Below, piece after piece: positions 60,409 through 64,000 of a stretch of DNA of 64,000 bases. The DNA is from Gilliamella apicola. GTDB lineage: Bacteria > Pseudomonadota > Gammaproteobacteria > Enterobacterales > Orbaceae. Below the pieces are notes generated by a model, which saw nothing but the letters and a program-made list of their open reading frames with translations, had not been told where the DNA came from and did not search any database. Both the position numbers and the translations under genes were made by a program. The stretch's first letter is position 1; the number at the start of each line of letters is the position of its first letter. Location of the stretch: positions 1,550,001-1,614,000 of the forward strand of contig NZ_CP007445.1 in the NCBI RefSeq assembly GCF_000599985.1. The letters are read 5' to 3'.

Positions 60409-61052
60409 TCATGGATTTATATAAGTTAATTGATGCTGGTCATCAAAGCTAATCATAATTTGACCATTAGGATGAGTTACAATTTTTACAGCCGAAAAAT
60501 CAGTAATTGTGAATTGTGCACCAACACTTAATAAGTTCTCTCCCCCAATGCCAACACAATATGTACCTGCTGCTACAGCAGATTTTACGCCACTTGAGGA
60601 ATCTTCAAATACAATTGTATGATTGGCTGGAATATTTAATCGCTTGATTGCCAAAAGAAAAGGATCAGGATAAGGTTTACCTTTAGTGACATCGTCACGT
60701 TCAACAATTACTGAAATACAGCCATCGACTTTCAATAATTTTATCACAGAATCAATTTTTTCACGCCAACCACTTGTAACAGTTCCGATACGGATACCTA
60801 CTTTATGCAATGATAAAATAAGTTCTGCCACACCCTTAATTGGTTTATAAATAGCTGTATTTTAAACATATATTATATGGTCTTGAACTTTTTTCTGATC
60901 GACTTGTGACAAATTGCCAAATAGTGCTGAAATAGTATGAGGTCCAGGCTGACCATCAATATGCTTAATCATATCATCATTTGAAATTTCTTTGTCATAC
61001 ATCTGTGCAGCTTCTCGCCAAGCCCTTTCTATTACCGAATTAGAATCAATTA
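60409..61052 (-). pseudogene. HAD-superfamily phosphatase, broken
   Basis: Two frames in the same register, 60865-61052 and 60409-60861, are separated only by a TAA (60862-60864). The N-terminal piece reads LIDSNSVIERAWREAA and continues to DHIIYV; the C-terminal piece has GTVTSGWREKID (motif 2), KGKPYPDPFLLA (motif 3 Lys) and FEDSSSGVKSAVAAG (motif 4). The start with the nucleophile motif DxDGT is missing: upstream the sequence becomes the antisense of the LysR remnant. It was probably a beta-phosphoglucomutase-like sugar phosphatase. Confidence 0.82.
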
Positions 61053-61473
61053 AGTTACTTGAAGGGTCCTTACAAATCGGCTTTGTACGCTTGCCAGTGG
61101 ATAGCAATCTAACTACACAATCAATTTGTCAGGAAATGCTTGCGCTCGCCATACCAGAAAATTGCCACAAAGATTTGAGTAACAATTTGCATAAGATTTT
61201 AAATTATTACCCTTTATACCAACTTGATAGCAATACCTATCCTTGCTTAGCTGAACAAACAGAACTATTTTTACAGCATAATCAACTAAATGCTCACAAA
61301 ATTTTTGTACAATGTGATATGACAACTCTGCTAGCATTAGTTGCTGGGGGTAACGCTGTCGCTTTTATTCCTCAAAGTATGAGGCAATCCCGCCAGTAAA
61401 GGTTAAGCTCCTCGCGCCTGAGCAAAACAATGTTCAATGGGAAATCGTTAATGGCTTGGAATTCCAAAATTAA
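61053..61473 (+). pseudogene. LysR-family regulator fragment, frameshifted
   Basis: Effector-domain sequence from LEGSLQIGFVRLPV to ALVAGGNAVAFIPQS, then a frameshift near 61375-61390. The end (PPVKVKLLAPEQNNVQWEIV to a stop at 61471-61473) is in another frame. The helix-turn-helix N-terminus is absent. The left edge coincides with the broken edge of the HAD pseudogene, which marks a deletion or rearrangement joint. Confidence 0.75.
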
Positions 61474-61581
61474 CAATAATTATCGTGATAATTTTATAAA
61501 AATCGTCAATGCTCACAACTAATCAGTAAGAAAGTGATGATTTATGTGAAAAATCGCTATAGTTTAAAAACTTATAATGAT

Positions 61582-62103
61582 TTATTTTTTGGAAAATATA
61601 TACCAAGCAATAAAACTTGCTATAACAAGAATAGCCGTTTTAACTATACGATTTTTTAAATTATTACTTACCTTTTTTATCTCAACCGCATCGATTAATT
61701 CATCAAATAATTGAATAAAATCACCAAATGAATTTGAAACATGAGCAATCCCTTGCTCTTCATTTGACCATAGATAAATAGTTCCATAATCTTCTTCTTT
61801 TAATGAGATTAAGTAACTATTGAGGTTATGATCATAAGCAAAAGGTAACATGAATTGCAATTCAGGATTTTCAATTAATAATTCATTATACATTCGTGTT
61901 ATAGTCGAATGACCATATTTGATGCTATAAAAACCACTCAAATACTCACAATTATGATCATTGACTTTAGGAAAATCCCCGCCATTAAATTCATGGAAAA
62001 AATCAAGAAAAGAGGAAGGGATTTTTTCATTAAATAATCGGTTGAATTCAATAATATCTTCGTAGGCCAATTTTTGTTGACTATTCTCAAGTACCAATGT
62101 CAT
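61582..62103 (-). CDS. SUKH (SMI1/KNR4) family protein with C-terminal membrane anchor
   Basis: 173 residues. SUKH landmarks: IIEFNRLFNEKIPSSFLDFFHEFNGG (about 17-42), LPFAYDHNLNSYLISLKEEDYGTIYLW (about 85-111) and SNSFGDFIQLFDEL (about 122-135). A hydrophobic helix (IVKTAILVIASFIAWYIF) ends the protein, placing the domain on the cytoplasmic side of the membrane. SUKH proteins are common immunity proteins for polymorphic toxins. No toxin gene is adjacent. AAGGAAA precedes the ATG. Confidence 0.8.
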   Translation of the reverse strand: MTLVLENSQQKLAYEDIIEFNRLFNEKIPSSFLDFFHEFNGGDFPKVNDHNCEYLSGFYSIKYGHSTITRMYNELLIENPELQFMLPFAYDHNLNSYLISLKEEDYGTIYLWSNEEQGIAHVSNSFGDFIQLFDELIDAVEIKKVSNNLKNRIVKTAILVIASFIAWYIFSKK

Positions 62104-62883
62104 TTTGTGTTTCCTTTTTAATATTCAATATTTGATTTTCCTATGGTAATCACCCCATGACATATTCAATTCTAATATCAATAATTCAATAAGGTATTGT
62201 TTTAAACCCTATAAACATATTATAAATCATATAAATAACCAAATCCATTTTAGCATTAAAGATGATTAAAATAATGGTGTTGTTAACATCTATTACAACT
62301 TGTTTAATAACAATTTTTTATTGAAAAAGTTTTTAAAGTTCAATGTGATTGACTGAACTGATTGTAACAGAAAATCTGAACGTATTTTTGCCAATTTTGT
62401 CCGTTTTTAACTTTTTGAGAAGATTAATACAAAGAACTTCCATAAATTTGAGAATTTACTTCAAAATTCGAATTTTGTTCACAATATTGTCTTATATATT
62501 GGATAAAATATTTAAAAATTTTGAAATTAAGAGATCGCTATATCAATTTGAGACTAAAGAATATCCATTGTTATAACAGATATTTATCTTTTCATGACTA
62601 TATTTTATTTCTACTCTGGATTAAATTATGGCTGGCAAAATTTTATAATTTTATTAATTTACTACTCTGCCGAGTACTTGATCATCAAATCACGCGATAG
62701 ATTTAACATAGCGTTAAATTAAATAGAGGCTTTATTTAAAATAGATAAACTTAGTCTGATATGTCCTGATTATTAATATTATTAAACGTAATGACAATAG
62801 AATTATTAACTTTCAATGATCTATTGTCATTTGTAAACGATTAAAGTGGGATTAAGAATAATTTATTAAAAAGTTTAATAACT
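62104..62883. other. Gene-free region between SUKH and DUF7716-like genes
   Basis: 780 AT-rich bases. A TTG-initiated frame at 62349-62576 has low-complexity hydrophobic/basic composition, no ribosome site and no family, and is not called. A hairpin near 62790-62831 lies beyond the DUF7716-like gene. Confidence 0.5.
62790..62831. terminator. Hairpin downstream of the DUF7716-like gene
   Basis: 11-bp inverted repeat AATGACAATAG / CTATTGTCATT with a 20-base loop, about 50 bases past the stop on the minus strand. No good T-run follows; tentative. Confidence 0.4.
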
Positions 62884-63204
62884 TTAATCACTGTATTGTA
62901 AAAAAGCGTCATTTTCAAAATAGAAAACAAAAGAGTCAAACAATTCATCTATTGTTGGGTTATCTGAATTATTATTAGCTACAATGACAATATCTTCAAT
63001 ATCAGCCTGTTCTAATGTAGCTATCCACCCTTCTTCAATAACTTGCTTAGGTAAATTAATTTCGTAATTATCGTCAATATCCTCAACTCCACAAAATCCT
63101 ATTGTATCAAGCGTCCATGATTTTGAATCTCGTGGTAGATAAAACCAAAATCTCGGCATGTCTTTAATGTTAATTAATAGATCATGTATAGATATAAATT
63201 CCAT
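62884..63204 (-). CDS. DUF7716-like small protein (putative immunity protein)
   Basis: 106 residues from ATG 63204, with GGAG five bases ahead (a GTG at 63210 is the alternative). The sequence has the pattern HDLLINIKDMP, W-x-LDT-x-GFCGVED and a C-terminal IDELFDSFVFYFENDAFL, which resembles small acidic proteins often found beside polymorphic toxins. The family name is from memory. Acidic overall, cytoplasmic. Confidence 0.6.
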   Translation of the reverse strand: MEFISIHDLLINIKDMPRFWFYLPRDSKSWTLDTIGFCGVEDIDDNYEINLPKQVIEEGWIATLEQADIEDIVIVANNNSDNPTIDELFDSFVFYFENDAFLQYSD

Positions 63205-63255
63205 TTTCACTCCATAATATTTATGAAAATATCTTATTTTTCTTGTTGTCTATTT

Positions 63256-63753
63256 TTATTTTATTGGTATTTTGGGATAAACTTGAAAATAACGCTTTAA
63301 CGAGACTGGACATGTCACCAAAAGTGGATATTTTAAAGCCGATGGCAAACTTTTAACCGGCTTACTAAACAGTTTAACTACCCAACCATCACTACCGTTT
63401 GGCGACATAAATTTGAAACTTATGGTATCGTCACTCAGAATTTCAATTTCTCCAACTTTGAAAATACTCGGCGTTAAGCCATCATCTTTCCCACCAATAA
63501 TAACATAATCAACAATTTTTTTAGTCTGAGAATCAAGCAAATATACGTATAACTCTTCGTCATAAAGTCCCATATCAACATCAATAACAAACAATAATAG
63601 ATAACGATTATTGTAAAGATAGGCAGCTTTTAAATCACAAACATCCAGTTTGTCATGATAACAAACACCATCGACTTCAACCTGAGCACCAATAATTCCC
63701 TTTTTGTTGCTAGGTAATGCCTTTAAAATAATATTGGACAATGGTTTTATCAT
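63256..63753 (-). CDS. Hypothetical protein, possible immunity protein
   Basis: 165 residues from MIKPLSNIILKAL with AAGGAAAT ahead; a longer frame from 63801 is rejected. All-beta look, with YNNRYLLLFVIDVDMGLYDEELYVYLLD and KVGEIEILSDDTISFKF. Family not recognised. It is 51 bases upstream of the DUF7716-like gene on the same strand, so they are probably one transcript. The organisation resembles orphan immunity arrays. Confidence 0.65.
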   Translation of the reverse strand: MIKPLSNIILKALPSNKKGIIGAQVEVDGVCYHDKLDVCDLKAAYLYNNRYLLLFVIDVDMGLYDEELYVYLLDSQTKKIVDYVIIGGKDDGLTPSIFKVGEIEILSDDTISFKFMSPNGSDGWVVKLFSKPVKSLPSALKYPLLVTCPVSLKRYFQVYPKIPIK

Positions 63754-64000
63754 AATTATTTCCTTATAAAATATACAACTCCAATACAATAATATTAACA
63801 AAAAAGTTTATCAATATAAAAATTGAGTTATTCATTTTTAAAATAATTAGAATGATGAGTTGAATCCTCTTATAAACAGCATAGATTACAATAATTAATT
63901 TACCTAGTACTAAACAAGCCTTTTTATCCTAATGCTAATAAATCTTCCTTTTCTTAAATGCTGGAAATAGAAAAAACAAATTATCAACATTAAAGTTCTT

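Noticed and set aside
62349..62576. 75-codon TTG-initiated frame
   Set aside because: No ribosome site, composition typical of AT-rich noise.

Overview
The window is AT-rich chromosome from a gammaproteobacterium. Its core genes and their order resemble Enterobacterales: infC-rpmI-rplT-pheM-pheS-pheT-ihfA, rnhA divergent from dnaQ with tRNA-Asp behind it, gloB-mltD-yafD, ybbN-ybbO and cmoA-cmoB. Strong AT bias plus an ABC-type capsule locus and compact metabolism would fit Orbaceae (Gilliamella-like gut symbionts). That placement is inferred from gene content only.

Layout. 1-4922: translation operon with an unannotated Phe-rich leader peptide (pheM) and attenuator before pheST, then ihfA. 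4947-5102: promoter and gene for 4.5S SRP RNA. 5172-16132: an 11-kb plus-strand capsule locus with four ABC-pathway export genes (BexD/C/B/A = CtrA-D type), the Kdo-linker transferases KpsC and KpsS, two Stealth-family sugar-phosphate transferases and a hexapeptide-repeat acyltransferase. The second Stealth gene carries a 182-nt uninterrupted purine tract coding for a Lys/Glu repeat. 16211-17312: two 255-bp inverted repeats, one mismatch apart, enclosing a decayed IS3-family element. 17704-29465: fnr, ydgH, hrpA, hslJ, pykF, ppk-ppx. 29488-35791: a DASS carboxylate carrier, a three-domain OYE/FMN_bind/FAD_binding_2 fumarate-reductase-like flavoprotein, and a class 1-type dihydroorotate dehydrogenase preceded by a pyrBI-like leader/attenuator.

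36193-38590 is gene-poor. It holds a decayed 3' half of tRNA-Asp in direct orientation with the intact tRNA-Asp, and between them a lone T6SS-associated TagO/VasI-like gene, which together look like the scar of an island. 38704-44573: dnaQ, rnhA, gloB, mltD, yafD, gshA. 44868-49560: a Fur-box-controlled heme/haemoglobin uptake operon (TonB receptor, YddA/SbmA-type ABC exporter-fold transporter, HutZ-like protein). 49734-58694: housekeeping genes rlmC, map, ybbN/cnoX, ybbO, mtnN, rnd, a membrane metallophosphoesterase, cmoA and cmoB.

58695-64000 is an accessory end: a small secreted protein, a small zinc-ribbon protein, two pseudogenes abutting head to head (HAD phosphatase and LysR), and three small proteins including a SUKH (SMI1/KNR4) protein and a DUF7716-like protein, which look like orphan immunity genes.

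Functional themes: surface polysaccharide (capsule), low-oxygen carboxylate metabolism (FNR, fumarate-reductase-like enzyme, DASS carrier), iron/heme scavenging, and relics of mobile or competition-related DNA. Many usual start choices needed correction. Alternative TTG/GTG starts are likely for the capsule OM lipoprotein, kpsS, ppx, dnaQ, ybbO, rnd and the YddA-like transporter.
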